NCBI GenBank assembly: GCA_903844135.1
Contig: CAIMSN010000024.1
Coordinates: forward strand, 1-40,521
DNA length: 40,521 nt
From: an uncultured Rhodospirillales bacterium
GTDB taxonomy: Bacteria; Pseudomonadota; Alphaproteobacteria; Acetobacterales; Acetobacteraceae
Reading direction: 5' to 3'
A program made the translations under genes and the position numbers. This document shows positions 9,984-18,591 of this stretch, piece by piece (the first letter of the stretch is position 1; each line of letters starts with the position of its first letter). The notes below the pieces were generated by a model. It made no database searches, was not told the DNA's origin, and saw only the letters and a list, made by a program, of their open reading frames with translations.

Positions 9984-11194
9984 TGGGACACCATGTCTTC
10001 CGGCTGCCCGACGTCGGCGAGGGCGTCGCCGAGGCGGAGATCGTCGCTTGGCACATCAAGGTCGGCGACCGGATCGAGGAGGATCAGCCGACCGTCGACG
10101 TCATGACCGACAAGGCGACGGTCGAGATGACCACGCCGGTCTCGGGGATCGTGGCGGCCCTGCACGGCGAGGTCGGCCAGATGGTGCCGGTGGGAACCGC
10201 TCTGATCGAACTGACGCTGCAGGACGAGGCGGCATCGGATCAGGGAGCCGGCGATGCGACCCCGGCTCCGGTCGCGAGGCAAGAGGTGCCGCCACCTCCC
10301 GCGCCCCGACCGCAGGCGCCGCAGACCCAGGCACCCCTGGCCGCGCCGGCGACCCGCAGGCGGGCGCACGAGGGCGGCATCGACCTGCACGCGGTCACCG
10401 GCACCGGGCCCGACGGGCGTATCACGCCGTCGGATCTCGACGCGGTGCTGTCCGCCGGAACGGCCGAACATCCCGCGCCGCCGCAACGGTCCGATGGCGT
10501 CTCCGCGATCCGCATCGTCGGGTTGCGCCGCCGGATCGCGGAGAAGATGCAGGACTCCACGCGACGCATCCCGCATTTCAGCTACGTCGAGGAATTCGAC
10601 GTCACCGCGCTGGAGACGCTGCGCCAGACCCTGAACGAGGGCCGCCGCGAGAACCGGCCGAAGCTGACGCTGCTGCCGTTCTTCATGGCAGCCGTGGTAC
10701 GTTCGGTGCGCGCGTTCCCGCACATCAACGCCCGCTATGACGACGCGGCCGAGACGCTGCATGTGCATGACGCGGTGCATGTCGGGATCGCCACGCAGAC
10801 CGCCGGCGGACTGACCGTCCCGGTGGTCCGCCACGCGGAGGCGCTGGATCTCTGGCAGGCCGCCGAGGCGCTGCGGCACGTCACCGGTGCGGCGCGCGAC
10901 GGCACCGCATCGCGCGACATGCTGAGCGGATCGACCATCACCCTGAGCAGCCTCGGCGCGCTCGGCGGGCTCGCCGCCACGCCGATCATCAACCATCCCG
11001 AGGTGGCGATCATCGGACCGAACCGGATGGTCGAGCGGCCGATGGTGGTGAACGGCCAGGTGGCGATCCGCAGGATGATGAACGTCTCGTCGTCGTTCGA
11101 TCACCGCATCATCGACGGCCACGAGGCGGCGCGCTTCGTGCAGGCGCTGAAACGGCTGATCGAGCAGCCCGCCCTGCTGTTCGTGGATCCGTGA
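9983..11194 (+). CDS. bkdB: Branched-chain 2-oxoacid dehydrogenase E2, lipoamide acyltransferase
   Basis: 403-residue core subunit carrying the acyl group on lipoate and moving it to CoA. Order: one lipoyl domain (about 1-80) with DVMTDKATVEM, lipoylated at Lys44; a Pro/Ala-rich hinge (about 95-125); a peripheral-subunit-binding domain (about 124-157, with VTGTGPDGRITPSDL) for E1 or E3; and the acyltransferase domain ending SSSFDHRIIDGHEAARF, with active His374 and Asp378. The E3 gene that normally follows is missing; an acyl-CoA dehydrogenase comes next. E3 must be supplied by a lpd elsewhere. The ATG at 9983 overlaps the E1beta stop. Confidence 0.95.
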   Translation: MGHHVFRLPDVGEGVAEAEIVAWHIKVGDRIEEDQPTVDVMTDKATVEMTTPVSGIVAALHGEVGQMVPVGTALIELTLQDEAASDQGAGDATPAPVARQEVPPPPAPRPQAPQTQAPLAAPATRRRAHEGGIDLHAVTGTGPDGRITPSDLDAVLSAGTAEHPAPPQRSDGVSAIRIVGLRRRIAEKMQDSTRRIPHFSYVEEFDVTALETLRQTLNEGRRENRPKLTLLPFFMAAVVRSVRAFPHINARYDDAAETLHVHDAVHVGIATQTAGGLTVPVVRHAEALDLWQAAEALRHVTGAARDGTASRDMLSGSTITLSSLGALGGLAATPIINHPEVAIIGPNRMVERPMVVNGQVAIRRMMNVSSSFDHRIIDGHEAARFVQALKRLIEQPALLFVDP

Positions 11195-11196
11195 CG

Positions 11197-12351
11197 ATGG
11201 ACAAGACCCAGTTCGCGCTCACCGGCGACCAGCGCGCGATCCAGGAGACGGCGCTGCGCTTCGCCCGCGAACGCCTGGCGCCGGACGCGCTGGCCTGGGA
11301 CCGCGACAAGCACTTCCCGCTCGACGTGATCCGCGCGGCCGCCACCCTGGGGCTCGGCGGGATCTATTGCGGCGCCGATGTCGGCGGCTCGGCGATGACC
11401 AGGCTCGAGGCCGCGCTGATCTTCGAGGCGCTCGCCACCGGTTGCCCGTCGATCGCCGCCTATCTGTCGATCCACAACATGGTCGCGGCGATGGTCGATC
11501 GCCACGGCACCGAGACGCAGCGCCGGTTTTGGCTGCCGCGCCTGACGTCGATGGAGCTGCTCTGCAGCTATTGCCTGACCGAGCCCGGATCGGGTTCGGA
11601 TGCGAGCGCCCTGACCACGCGGGCGGTGCGCGACGGCGACGAGTACGTGCTGGACGGCGTCAAGCAGTTCATCTCCGGCGCCGGCGCCACCGACCTGTAT
11701 GCGATCATGGTGCGGACCGGAGCGCCGGGTCCGAAGGGCATTTCCTGCGTGCTGGTCGAGCGCGACCGGGCCGGGCTGTCGTTCGGCCCGAACGAGGCCA
11801 AGATGGGCTGGAACGCGCAGCCGACCCGCCAGGTGATCCTGCAGGGCGTGCGCGTTCCGGTCGCCAACCGTCTCGGCCCGGAGGGCGACGGCTTCTCCCT
11901 GGCGATGGGCGGACTCGATGGCGGCCGGCTGAACATCGGCGCCTGCTCGCTCGGCGGGGCGCAGTCGGCGATCGAGAAGACGATCGCCTACCTCTCCGAC
12001 CGCGGCGCCTTCGGCGTGAAGCTGATCGAGATGCAGGCGCTGCAGTTCCGCCTGGCGGACATGGCGACCGCGCTGGAGGCGGCGCGGACCCTGCTCTGGC
12101 GCGCGGCCTCGGCGCTGGACGCTGGCGATCCGCGCGCCACCCGTTTGTGCGCGATGGCCAAACGGGTCGCCACCGATACCGGCTTCGAGGTCGCCGACCA
12201 GGCGCTGCAGATGCATGGCGGCTACGGCTACCTGGCGGAATACGGCATCGAGAAGATCGTCCGCGACCTGCGGGTGCATCAGATCCTCGAAGGCACCAAC
12301 GAGATCATGCGGCTGATCGTCGCGCGCAGCGTGATCAGGGACGGGATCTAG
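11197..12351 (+). CDS. Acyl-CoA dehydrogenase, probable isobutyryl-CoA dehydrogenase
   Basis: 384 residues from ATG 11197; a GTG at 11191, overlapping the bkdB stop, would add two residues. FAD enzyme of the acyl-CoA dehydrogenase family: SYCLTEPGSGSDA, KQFISGAGATDLY, QMHGGYGYLAEYGIEKIVRD and a C-terminal HQILEGTNEIMR. The catalytic Glu is at the C-terminal position (Glu365 in LEGTNE), unlike LiuA, so this is the medium/short-chain arrangement used by ACAD8-type isobutyryl-CoA dehydrogenases. FISGAGATDLY and the position before 3-hydroxyisobutyrate dehydrogenase support valine breakdown (isobutyryl-CoA to methacrylyl-CoA). 2-Methylbutyryl-CoA is a plausible second substrate. Confidence 0.85.
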   Translation: MDKTQFALTGDQRAIQETALRFARERLAPDALAWDRDKHFPLDVIRAAATLGLGGIYCGADVGGSAMTRLEAALIFEALATGCPSIAAYLSIHNMVAAMVDRHGTETQRRFWLPRLTSMELLCSYCLTEPGSGSDASALTTRAVRDGDEYVLDGVKQFISGAGATDLYAIMVRTGAPGPKGISCVLVERDRAGLSFGPNEAKMGWNAQPTRQVILQGVRVPVANRLGPEGDGFSLAMGGLDGGRLNIGACSLGGAQSAIEKTIAYLSDRGAFGVKLIEMQALQFRLADMATALEAARTLLWRAASALDAGDPRATRLCAMAKRVATDTGFEVADQALQMHGGYGYLAEYGIEKIVRDLRVHQILEGTNEIMRLIVARSVIRDGI

Positions 12352-12354
12352 CGC

Positions 12355-13248
12355 ATGGCACGGATCGCCTTCATCGGCCTCGGCAACATGGGCGCGCCGA
12401 TGGCGGCCAACCTGGTCAAAGCCGGCCACGCGGTGCAGGGCGCCGATCCGGCGCCGGCGGCGTGCGCGAACGCCGCCGCCTCCGGCGTCACGATCGCCGG
12501 CAGTGCGGAAGCGGCCGCGCGCGACGCGGAGATCGTCGTGACGATGCTGCCGGACGGCGCCCTGGCCGGCGCGCTCACGGCGCGCCTGCTTCCGGTCGCG
12601 CCGCGCGGCGCGCTGTTCATCGACAGCTCGACGATCGACGTGGAGACCGCGCGTTCGATGCACGACGCCGCCGCCCAGGCCGGCATGCGATCGGTCGATG
12701 CGCCGGTGTCCGGCGGGATCGTCGGTGCGACCGCCGGCACGCTGACCTTTATGCTGGGCGGGTCGGACGAATCGATCCAAGCCGCCGAGCCGATCCTGGC
12801 GGCGATGGGGCGCACGATCGTTCCCTGCGGCGGTCCGGGCGCGGGACAGGCCGCCAAGCTCTGCAACAACATGATCCTGGGCATCTCGATGATCGCCGTC
12901 AGCGAGGCGTTCGTGCTGGCGGAGAAACTGGGCCTGTCGCACGAGGCGCTGTATCGGGTCGCCTCCACCTCCTCCGGCCAGTGCTGGGCGCTGACCTCGA
13001 ATTGCCCGGTGCCCGGGCCGCTGCCTACCAGCCCGGCCAATCGCGACTATCGCCCGGGCTTCGCCAGCACGCTGATGCTCAAGGATCTGCGCCTGGCGCA
13101 GCAGGCCGCCGCCATGACAGGCGCCGATACCGCGCTTGGCCGGATGGCGGAGGCGATCTACGAACGGTTCGTGGCCGCCGGAGCGGGCGGCCGGGATTTC
13201 TCCGCCATCGTCACCGCCTTGCGCGAGCGCAGCGCCGCCGGGCCCTGA
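12355..13248 (+). CDS. mmsB: 3-Hydroxyisobutyrate dehydrogenase
   Basis: 297-residue beta-hydroxyacid dehydrogenase oxidising 3-hydroxyisobutyrate to methylmalonate semialdehyde with NAD in valine breakdown. The N-terminal Rossmann motif is [15 protein letters not shown] (7-20); the substrate signature [16 protein letters not shown] lies at 115-130; and [12 protein letters not shown] includes the catalytic Lys168. Length and motifs match MmsB/HIBADH rather than tartronate semialdehyde reductase, and the acyl-CoA dehydrogenase three bases upstream fits the same pathway. The two steps that connect it (3-hydroxyisobutyryl-CoA hydrolase, and MmsA after it) are not in this window. Confidence 0.93.
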   Translation: MARIAFIGLGNMGAPMAANLVKAGHAVQGADPAPAACANAAASGVTIAGSAEAAARDAEIVVTMLPDGALAGALTARLLPVAPRGALFIDSSTIDVETARSMHDAAAQAGMRSVDAPVSGGIVGATAGTLTFMLGGSDESIQAAEPILAAMGRTIVPCGGPGAGQAAKLCNNMILGISMIAVSEAFVLAEKLGLSHEALYRVASTSSGQCWALTSNCPVPGPLPTSPANRDYRPGFASTLMLKDLRLAQQAAAMTGADTALGRMAEAIYERFVAAGAGGRDFSAIVTALRERSAAGP

Positions 13249-13261
13249 GGAGACACAGACC

Positions 13262-14047
13262 ATGCCGGACCCGCAACCGTACGAGACGATCCTGGTCGAG
13301 CGGCGCGGGCCGGTGGCACTGATCACCCTGAACCGGCCGCAGGCCCTCAACGCGCTGAACCGCACGGTGATGCGCGAGATCGCCGCCATCCTGGTCGAGA
13401 TCGATGCCGACCCGGAGATCGGCTGCTCGGTCGTCACCGGATCGGCGAAGGCGTTCGCCGCCGGCGCCGACATCAAGGAGATGAGCGGGCAGAGCTACGT
13501 GGCGATGTACCAGGCCGACTGGTTCGCCGGCTGGGATGCCGTCGGCGCCGCGCGGAAGCCGATCATCGCCGCGGTGGCCGGCTTCGCGCTCGGCGGCGGC
13601 TGCGAGCTGGCGATGATGTGCGACGTGATCCTCGCCGCCGACACGGCGAAATTCGGCCAGCCGGAGATCAAGCTCGGCACCATGCCCGGCATGGGCGGGT
13701 CGCAGCGCCTGACCAGGCTGGTCGGCAAGTCGAAGGCGATGGAGATGTGCCTGACCGGCCGGATGATGGAGGCGGACGAGGCGGAGCGTGCCGGTCTGGT
13801 GTCCCGGATCGTCCCGGCCGAGCGGCTGGTCGACGAGGCGATCGCGGTCGCCACGATCATCGCCGGCATGTCGCAGCCGATCGCCGCGATGGTGAAGGAG
13901 AGCATCAACCGTGCCGAGGAGGTCAGCCTCGCCGAAGGCATCCGGTTCGAGCGGCGGGTGTTCCACGCGACCTTCGCCACCCAGGACCAGAAGGAAGGCA
14001 TGGCGGCGTTCGTGGAGAAGCGAAAGCCATCCTTCCGCAACGCCTGA
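13262..14047 (+). CDS. Enoyl-CoA hydratase
   Basis: 261-residue crotonase-type hydratase. Both catalytic glutamates of true enoyl-CoA hydratases are present: Glu115 in [14 protein letters not shown] and Glu135 in [16 protein letters not shown]; the oxyanion-hole segment [11 protein letters not shown] is also standard. Likely substrates here are methacrylyl-CoA (valine) and tiglyl-CoA (isoleucine), although the family is broad. GAGGAGA lies 9-15 bases before the ATG at 13262, a strong ribosome site; an in-frame extension into mmsB is a shadow. It is the last gene of the plus-strand catabolic run. Confidence 0.92.
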   Translation: MPDPQPYETILVERRGPVALITLNRPQALNALNRTVMREIAAILVEIDADPEIGCSVVTGSAKAFAAGADIKEMSGQSYVAMYQADWFAGWDAVGAARKPIIAAVAGFALGGGCELAMMCDVILAADTAKFGQPEIKLGTMPGMGGSQRLTRLVGKSKAMEMCLTGRMMEADEAERAGLVSRIVPAERLVDEAIAVATIIAGMSQPIAAMVKESINRAEEVSLAEGIRFERRVFHATFATQDQKEGMAAFVEKRKPSFRNA

Positions 14048-14071
14048 CCGTCCGCGCCGCGCAGCATATTG

Positions 14072-14126
14072 TGCGTCGCAACATTCCTCTTGAAAGATAG
14101 CCTCCAGGTCGATATGTTGCGTTGCA
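14072..14126 (+). promoter_or_regulatory. Sigma70-like promoter of the DUF1127 gene, flanked by an inverted repeat
   Basis: TTGAAA (14090-14095), a 17-base spacer and TATGTT (14113-14118) form a near-consensus promoter about 30 bases before the gene. CGCAACAT (14077-14084) and ATGTTGCG (14114-14121) are perfect inverted repeats; extended to 13 bases (14072-14084 and 14114-14126) they match at 11. The right arm covers the -10 element, so a repressor binding there would block transcription. GCAGCATA also occurs directly at both ends of the region. No regulator gene is adjacent. Confidence 0.6.
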
Positions 14127-14149
14127 GCATAAGAACCCAGGAGGCTCCG

Positions 14150-14377
14150 ATGAACGCCACCACCGCCAACACCCGCTCCTTCCCCGCCGACATGCAGCAT
14201 GGCCTGCCGCAGATCGTCCGCGACGCGCTGGCCCAGTTCCGTGCGGCTCTCGCGGTCCGCCGCGAGCGGGCCCGCATCTACCAGGAGCTCGCGCGCAGCT
14301 CCGATCACGAGCTGGCCGACATGCGCATCAGCCGCTCCGACATCGCGCAGATCGCCGCCAACTGGCAGCCGAACTGA
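14150..14377 (+). CDS. DUF1127 small protein
   Basis: 75-residue protein whose C-terminal half reads RRERARIYQELARSSDHELADMRISRSDIAQIA, the DUF1127 motif found widely in alphaproteobacteria. Proteins of this type are small, Arg-rich and helical; members in Agrobacterium and Rhodobacter affect phosphate/carbon metabolism and RNA turnover, but the role here is unknown. The start at 14150 follows AGGAGG (14139-14144) at normal spacing; the frame is open further upstream but passes through the promoter. It is transcribed on its own after the catabolic cluster and converges on the PhnD-like gene. Confidence 0.85.
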   Translation: MNATTANTRSFPADMQHGLPQIVRDALAQFRAALAVRRERARIYQELARSSDHELADMRISRSDIAQIAANWQPN

Positions 14378-14399
14378 CCTGCCGTCCGAGCGCGCCACA

Positions 14400-15203
14400 T
14401 CAGGCGAGCTCGGGGTAGCCGGACAGGATCGCCTGACGCTCCAGATCGGCGATCCTCTGGTAGGCGCCCTCGGGCAAGATGACGAACCCGTCGATCAGCA
14501 GCCTGTCCCTGACCGGCCGCAGCGCCGGGTCCGCGCCCACCTCCGCCAGGGCGCCTCGCAACGCGTCGATCGTCGCATCGTCGCCGGCGCTGACGAACGG
14601 GAGACCGGGTGAGGACGCCGTCCAGCCCAGCAGCCTGGTTCCGGAGAGGCAGGCCGGCTGATAGCGCTGCAGCAGCGCCAGAGTCACGCAGTCGATCGCC
14701 GCCAGATCGGCCCGTCCGGCGGCAATGGCCGCGATGCTTGCCACATGGCTCCCGGTCTCTCGACAGGCGCGGAAGAACCTCTGGCCAGCGGCCAGGGGCG
14801 CTATTGCCGCCCTGAGCAGGTTCATTCCGGAATTGCTGTCGCGGTCGTTGAGCGCGCAGACGCCGCCGCGCAGGTCGGCGAGGCGCATGGCCGGATGCTC
14901 GTGTCGCACGATCAGCGCGCTGCGATACCAGCCGCCGTCGCACCCCTCCGCGCGATAGGCTGGCGTTGCCACCACCCTGACCCGGGCCGGAAGCGACAGC
15001 AGCGGATAGCCGCAGCTCTGCGACAGCAACAGGTCGGGATCCAGCCAGTGCGACCGCGGATCCGCCGGGCGGAGGAGCTCGTCCGGAGCGGCGATCCCGG
15101 CCTGCCGAAGCCGGGCGGCGATGCCGCTCCAGAGCGCGCGCGTATCCGCTTCGAGCTCCGGCAAGTCATACATCGGCAGGCTGCACGACACACGCACGTC
15201 CAT
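14400..15203 (-). CDS. PhnD-like soluble substrate-binding-fold protein without signal peptide
   Basis: 267 residues, resembling phosphate/phosphonate-type periplasmic binding proteins (PhnD/SsuA superfamily): SLPMYDLPELEADTRALW at the start, DPDLLLSQSCGYPL in the first lobe, and ALNDRDSNSGMNLLRAAIAP followed by TGSHVASIAAIAAGRADLAAIDCVTLALL in the second. The N-terminus goes straight into the first beta strand with no signal peptide or lipobox, and no ABC permease or ATPase is nearby, so it probably acts in the cytoplasm as a binder or sensor; this is inference. GGAG precedes the ATG. It diverges from the desaturase gene across 76 bases. Confidence 0.75.
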   Translation of the reverse strand: MDVRVSCSLPMYDLPELEADTRALWSGIAARLRQAGIAAPDELLRPADPRSHWLDPDLLLSQSCGYPLLSLPARVRVVATPAYRAEGCDGGWYRSALIVRHEHPAMRLADLRGGVCALNDRDSNSGMNLLRAAIAPLAAGQRFFRACRETGSHVASIAAIAAGRADLAAIDCVTLALLQRYQPACLSGTRLLGWTASSPGLPFVSAGDDATIDALRGALAEVGADPALRPVRDRLLIDGFVILPEGAYQRIADLERQAILSGYPELA

Positions 15204-15212
15204 CGTGGCTCC

Positions 15213-15222
15213 GTTATATAAC
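15213..15222. promoter_or_regulatory. Palindrome GTTATATAAC in the AT-rich PhnD-like/desaturase gap
   Basis: A perfect 10-base palindrome at the start of a 76-base divergent gap that is clearly more AT-rich than its surroundings. On the plus strand TTGATC (15242-15247) with TAGTTT 16 bases later may be the desaturase promoter. The palindrome lies just before the ribosome site of the minus-strand gene and could be an operator or part of its -10. Confidence 0.35.
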
Positions 15223-15279
15223 AGAATTAGATCGTTTAGTCTTGATCATACGCATCATGGTGCTAGTTTGGACGGCATC

Positions 15280-16197
15280 ATGCAGACCAGCGACGACCGC
15301 TCCCCGATTCATGCGCCGACCGCCACCGAATGGCCGACGCTGGTCCTGGCCGCGCTGATCCATGGCGGCTGGCTGGCGACCACCTTCGCCGCGGCGCGCC
15401 TGCCATGGTGGATCGTCCTGATTCCGGGCGCCTGGCTGGTGGCGTGGCACATGTCGCTGCAGCACGAGGTGATCCACGGCCATCCGACCCGCCATCGCTG
15501 GCTCAACGACCTGCTCGGCAGTCTGCCGCTCAGCCTGTGGCTGCCTTATCGCAGCTACAAGGCCAGCCATCTCGGACATCACCGCGGCGAGACGCTGACC
15601 GATCCGATCGACGATCCGGAGAGCCAGTACGTCACGGCGGCGCAGTATGCCCGAGCCGGCTGGATCGAGCGCCTGCTGCTGCGCGCCAACAACACGCTGC
15701 TCGGTCGCATCACGCTCGGACCCGCCAGGCTGATCGGCCGGTTCCTGGCCAGGGAAACCGGATCGGTGCTGCGCGGCGACCCGGAGGCGTGGCGCGCATG
15801 GCTGCTGCACCTGCCCGGTCTGGCGCTGGTGGTCGCCTGGCTGACGCTGGTCTGCCACCTGTCCCTGGTCCGTTACGTCGTCCTGTTCGTCTATCCGGGC
15901 CTCTCTCTGGTCCTGGTGCGGTCGTTCGCGGAGCACCGCGCCGCCGACGATCCCGAGCATCGCACGGCAATCGTCGAGGACACCCCGATCCTGGGCCTGC
16001 TGTTCCTCTACAACAACCTGCACGTCGTGCATCACCTCAGACCAGGACTGCCCTGGTATCGCATCCCGGGATCGTACCGCGCCAACCGAGAGACGCTGCT
16101 GCGACGCAATGGCGGGCTGGTCTATCGCGGCTATCGCGACGTCGCGCGCCGCTATCTGCTGCGCCAGCATCACGACCTGGTGCACGAGCGGTCCTGA
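15280..16197 (+). CDS. Membrane fatty acid desaturase / hydroxylase family protein
   Basis: 305-residue integral membrane di-iron enzyme. The three histidine boxes that bind iron are all present: HEVIHGH (62-68), HLGHH (97-101) and HVVHH (248-252), with an extra His219 before the last membrane segments. Hydrophobic stretches at about 20-55 and 175-215 form the membrane hairpins. Such enzymes introduce a double bond or hydroxyl into acyl chains or carotenoids; the sequence does not say which. The ATG at 15280 was chosen over an upstream in-frame one because the upstream part overlaps the divergent gene and lacks the family pattern. Possible role in membrane fluidity, maybe regulated with the PhnD-like neighbour. 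Confidence 0.85.
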   Translation: MQTSDDRSPIHAPTATEWPTLVLAALIHGGWLATTFAAARLPWWIVLIPGAWLVAWHMSLQHEVIHGHPTRHRWLNDLLGSLPLSLWLPYRSYKASHLGHHRGETLTDPIDDPESQYVTAAQYARAGWIERLLLRANNTLLGRITLGPARLIGRFLARETGSVLRGDPEAWRAWLLHLPGLALVVAWLTLVCHLSLVRYVVLFVYPGLSLVLVRSFAEHRAADDPEHRTAIVEDTPILGLLFLYNNLHVVHHLRPGLPWYRIPGSYRANRETLLRRNGGLVYRGYRDVARRYLLRQHHDLVHERS

Positions 16198-16412
16198 GCC
16201 AGAGACGGAACCGCGTGCGGGTCCGCACAAAGCCATGTCACCGTCCGCATGGGCCGGCGACGCCGCCCGTCGCCTGCGTCCGGGATCTATCCCGGGTCCG
16301 GTGAACGCGTCGTATCCGTCCCCTCATCGCACCCTTCGGATGTGGCGAACGGATGTCGGGAATGCAGGCCCCGGCCACAATCCGCCGCTCGCCACGGACG
16401 GAGATCACGATC

Positions 16413-16814
16413 ATGCCCACCCCAGAGCCAAAGACCATGGCACGGAGCCTGCGCACCGCGCTCGCAGAACGCGACATGCCGATCAGCCATTCGACCGCGC
16501 TCGAACTGGTCGCCCGACAATTTGGATATCACGACTGGAACGTCCTGGCCGCCCGCACTCCCCGCGCGCGGAGACACAGACCGCGCCGCTTCACCCAAGC
16601 CGTGCATCCTGATGCCGGTTCCGGGCGGATCTGGCTGCACGCCTGCGGCGCCGGACGGGAGACCCTGCACTCAGACACTCCCGGCCTCGCTCCAGGCCCG
16701 CATGGACCGGTGATTGGCACGACCGACTGGACCCGTCGCACCGTCACCATCTTTGTCCTGGACGAGGCCGCCTATCTAGGCTTCGGGATCCTGTTCGGCT
16801 CCGGGACTTCCTGA
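16413..16814 (+). CDS. Small protein with glyoxalase-superfamily-associated N-terminal domain
   Basis: 133 residues from ATG 16413. Residues 9-47, MARSLRTALAERDMPISHS then TALELVARQFGYHDWNVLAA, match a helical domain common in proteins annotated 'glyoxalase superfamily protein', where it precedes a glyoxalase-like fold. The rest (RIWLHACGAGRETLHSDTP and TTDWTRRTVTIFVLDEAAYLGFGILFG) does not show an evident glyoxalase barrel or its metal ligands, so it may be a shortened or different C-terminal module. No function can be given. The gene stands alone, 215 bases after the desaturase, in which I see only a short GTGCGG/CCGCAC hairpin at 16215-16228. Confidence 0.6.
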   Translation: MPTPEPKTMARSLRTALAERDMPISHSTALELVARQFGYHDWNVLAARTPRARRHRPRRFTQAVHPDAGSGRIWLHACGAGRETLHSDTPGLAPGPHGPVIGTTDWTRRTVTIFVLDEAAYLGFGILFGSGTS

Positions 16815-16862
16815 CGCGCCGCGCCATCTCGGGCTGCCGTAGGATCGGCGAACAGGCGTGTC

Positions 16863-16886
16863 GGCCGGGGAGCCTCCTCCCCGGCC
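16863..16886. terminator. Strong GC hairpin between convergent genes
   Basis: GGCCGGGGAG (16863-16872) and CTCCCCGGCC (16877-16886) form a perfect ten-pair stem with a four-base loop, between the plus-strand gene ending at 16814 and the minus-strand arabinofuranosidase ending at 16909. There is no T-tract on either side, so it is not a classical rho-independent terminator, but the position fits a bidirectional transcription barrier. Confidence 0.55.
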
Positions 16887-16908
16887 CAGCCTGGTCGATG
16901 CGACGCGG

Positions 16909-18492
16909 TTACGGTGCCAGCGGCGCCGTCACCGTCCAGCTCGAGTCGTCCGGGAAGCCGATCGTCGTGTCCCAGGGATTCGTGCCGCCGTCGCCGGCGA
17001 CATACACGCCGTAATCGTAGGTACGGAGGAACTTGGTCGGGTAGTTCACCGACGCGAACGACTTGCCCTTTCCGTCGTTGCCCTTCTGCGGGCAGAAGGT
17101 CGCGTCGTCGGCGAACTGGGTGCTGCCGTCATAGGGCTCGCGATAGGCGGTAAAATTGTAGTGACGCAGATAGTCGCCCGGGAAGCTGCGGGCCTCGAAC
17201 GAGATGCACGAACTGTCTGCCAGTCCGCGACGCACGATCCAGGTGGCGTTCTGCAGTTCGGTGGTGGAGCTGGCGGGCGAGATCGCCACGATGCTGGTGG
17301 TGTCGGCGGCCAGTCCGCCATGGCTGACATAGGAGGTTCCACAGCACGGCGCGCGGCTCTGCAGCGAGATCTCCGAGCCGGGCTTCAGCGTGCCGACGAT
17401 TCCCGTCGGCCCGCCATAGCCCGCGGCGACGATGTTGGCCTGCACCGCGTCGTCGGCGGCATCGGTCGGGATGCCCATGGTCATGACGCCCTCGAAGAAC
17501 GAACCGATCGACCCGTTGCTGTTGTCGCCGCCGGTGCCGAGAACGATCGCGCCTTCCTGATGCATCGGCATGTAGCCGCCGACGGTCGGCTCGGCACCGC
17601 TATAGGTCGTGGTCAGGATGCCGCCCTGCGCGTTGCCCGCCTTCAGAGCGAAATAGTTCTGGCCGTTGTTCTTGAGCAGCGCTGTCACGAACGGAGTCTG
17701 GTTGCCGGTGTTGGCGGCGTCCTGCCCGGGGCCGGCGCCGGACTGGAACAGGCCGTTCTCGAGATCGGCCTGCACCCAGGGGCCGGTGCCGACGCAGTTG
17801 CCGAACCAGCATTCAGTGCCGAAATTGATCGCATCCATATGACCGTTGCCGGTATCGTCGCCGCTGGTCTCGGCATTGCCGTAATCGAAGCAGCACTGAT
17901 TGTTCACGTGCGTGCCGGACGTCACCATGTACATCCCTTCCGCGGCACCGTTCTTCGCGACACCGATGGTCGCGTTGTTGCGATAGCCGGTTCCGGCGGA
18001 GATCTCGACGCCATAGACCTGGTGTCCGCCGACCGTCACCGGAAGCGCGTCGGCGGCGACGGCGACGTCCGGCCCGCCATTGCCGCCTCGACCCTGCACC
18101 GCCAGGTCGTTATGCAGCGGAGACTGGTCGTAGATCCTGGTGATGGTGCAGGACGTGTCCTTGCAGAACGCATCCTGCGCCGCGGCGTTGGCGTAGCCGC
18201 CCGCGGTCAGCACCCCGATCGCCTTGACCTTGCCGTCCGACAGGCGGGAAACCTGATAGAGCGGGCCATTGTAGCTGGTGTACAGCGCCCGCGTGGTGCT
18301 GTGCGCGGCGACGCAGGGCGTGCCGGCGCTGCCATAGATGTCACAGGGCCCGGTGGCGGCCCGCGACGCGCCCGGCATCAGAACCAGCAGCGCCAGGGTG
18401 GCAAGCGCAGGCAGGATGGCGCGCCAACAGGTGGAAATCGACAGTATCGACCGCGTCGCGGCGCGGTCTGGAGCGGATCGGGAATGTCTCAT
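16909..18492 (-). CDS. Secreted alpha-L-arabinofuranosidase, GH54 with C-terminal CBM42 (AbfB) module
   Basis: 527-residue exported glycosidase that removes terminal alpha-L-arabinofuranose from arabinan or arabinoxylan. A signal peptide (about 1-45, hydrophobic LPALATLALLVLMPG then SRA/A) precedes GPCDIYGSAGTPCVAAHSTTRALY, the hallmark start of GH54. Vicinal Cys200-Cys201 (NQCCFDYGN) match the unusual adjacent-Cys disulfide known in fungal AbfB. Glu245 in ADLENGLF corresponds to the known nucleophile and Asp323 in GGDNSNGSIG to the acid/base. Residues about 375-527 form the beta-trefoil arabinose-binding CBM42. The start at 18492 has GAGGA nine bases upstream; a start 27 codons earlier lacks this. 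GH54 is best known from fungi. It follows the furanose importer genes on the same strand. Confidence 0.92.
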   Translation of the reverse strand: MRHSRSAPDRAATRSILSISTCWRAILPALATLALLVLMPGASRAATGPCDIYGSAGTPCVAAHSTTRALYTSYNGPLYQVSRLSDGKVKAIGVLTAGGYANAAAQDAFCKDTSCTITRIYDQSPLHNDLAVQGRGGNGGPDVAVAADALPVTVGGHQVYGVEISAGTGYRNNATIGVAKNGAAEGMYMVTSGTHVNNQCCFDYGNAETSGDDTGNGHMDAINFGTECWFGNCVGTGPWVQADLENGLFQSGAGPGQDAANTGNQTPFVTALLKNNGQNYFALKAGNAQGGILTTTYSGAEPTVGGYMPMHQEGAIVLGTGGDNSNGSIGSFFEGVMTMGIPTDAADDAVQANIVAAGYGGPTGIVGTLKPGSEISLQSRAPCCGTSYVSHGGLAADTTSIVAISPASSTTELQNATWIVRRGLADSSCISFEARSFPGDYLRHYNFTAYREPYDGSTQFADDATFCPQKGNDGKGKSFASVNYPTKFLRTYDYGVYVAGDGGTNPWDTTIGFPDDSSWTVTAPLAP

Positions 18493-18591
18493 GGTCGGAC
18501 GTCCTCGCATGTTCTTCGTTGGACCGATGGACATGGACCTCTGAAAGGACCCATATCTCATCGGCTCTTTCATTGAAGCACGTGCAGGATC

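Noticed and set aside
11101-13476. 791-codon open frame antisense to the valine genes
   Set aside because: Same reason: low-complexity Arg/Ala-rich product, opposite to three well-supported genes.
16215-16228. GTGCGG/CCGCAC hairpin after the desaturase gene as a terminator
   Set aside because: Only a two-base loop and no T-tract; too weak to call.
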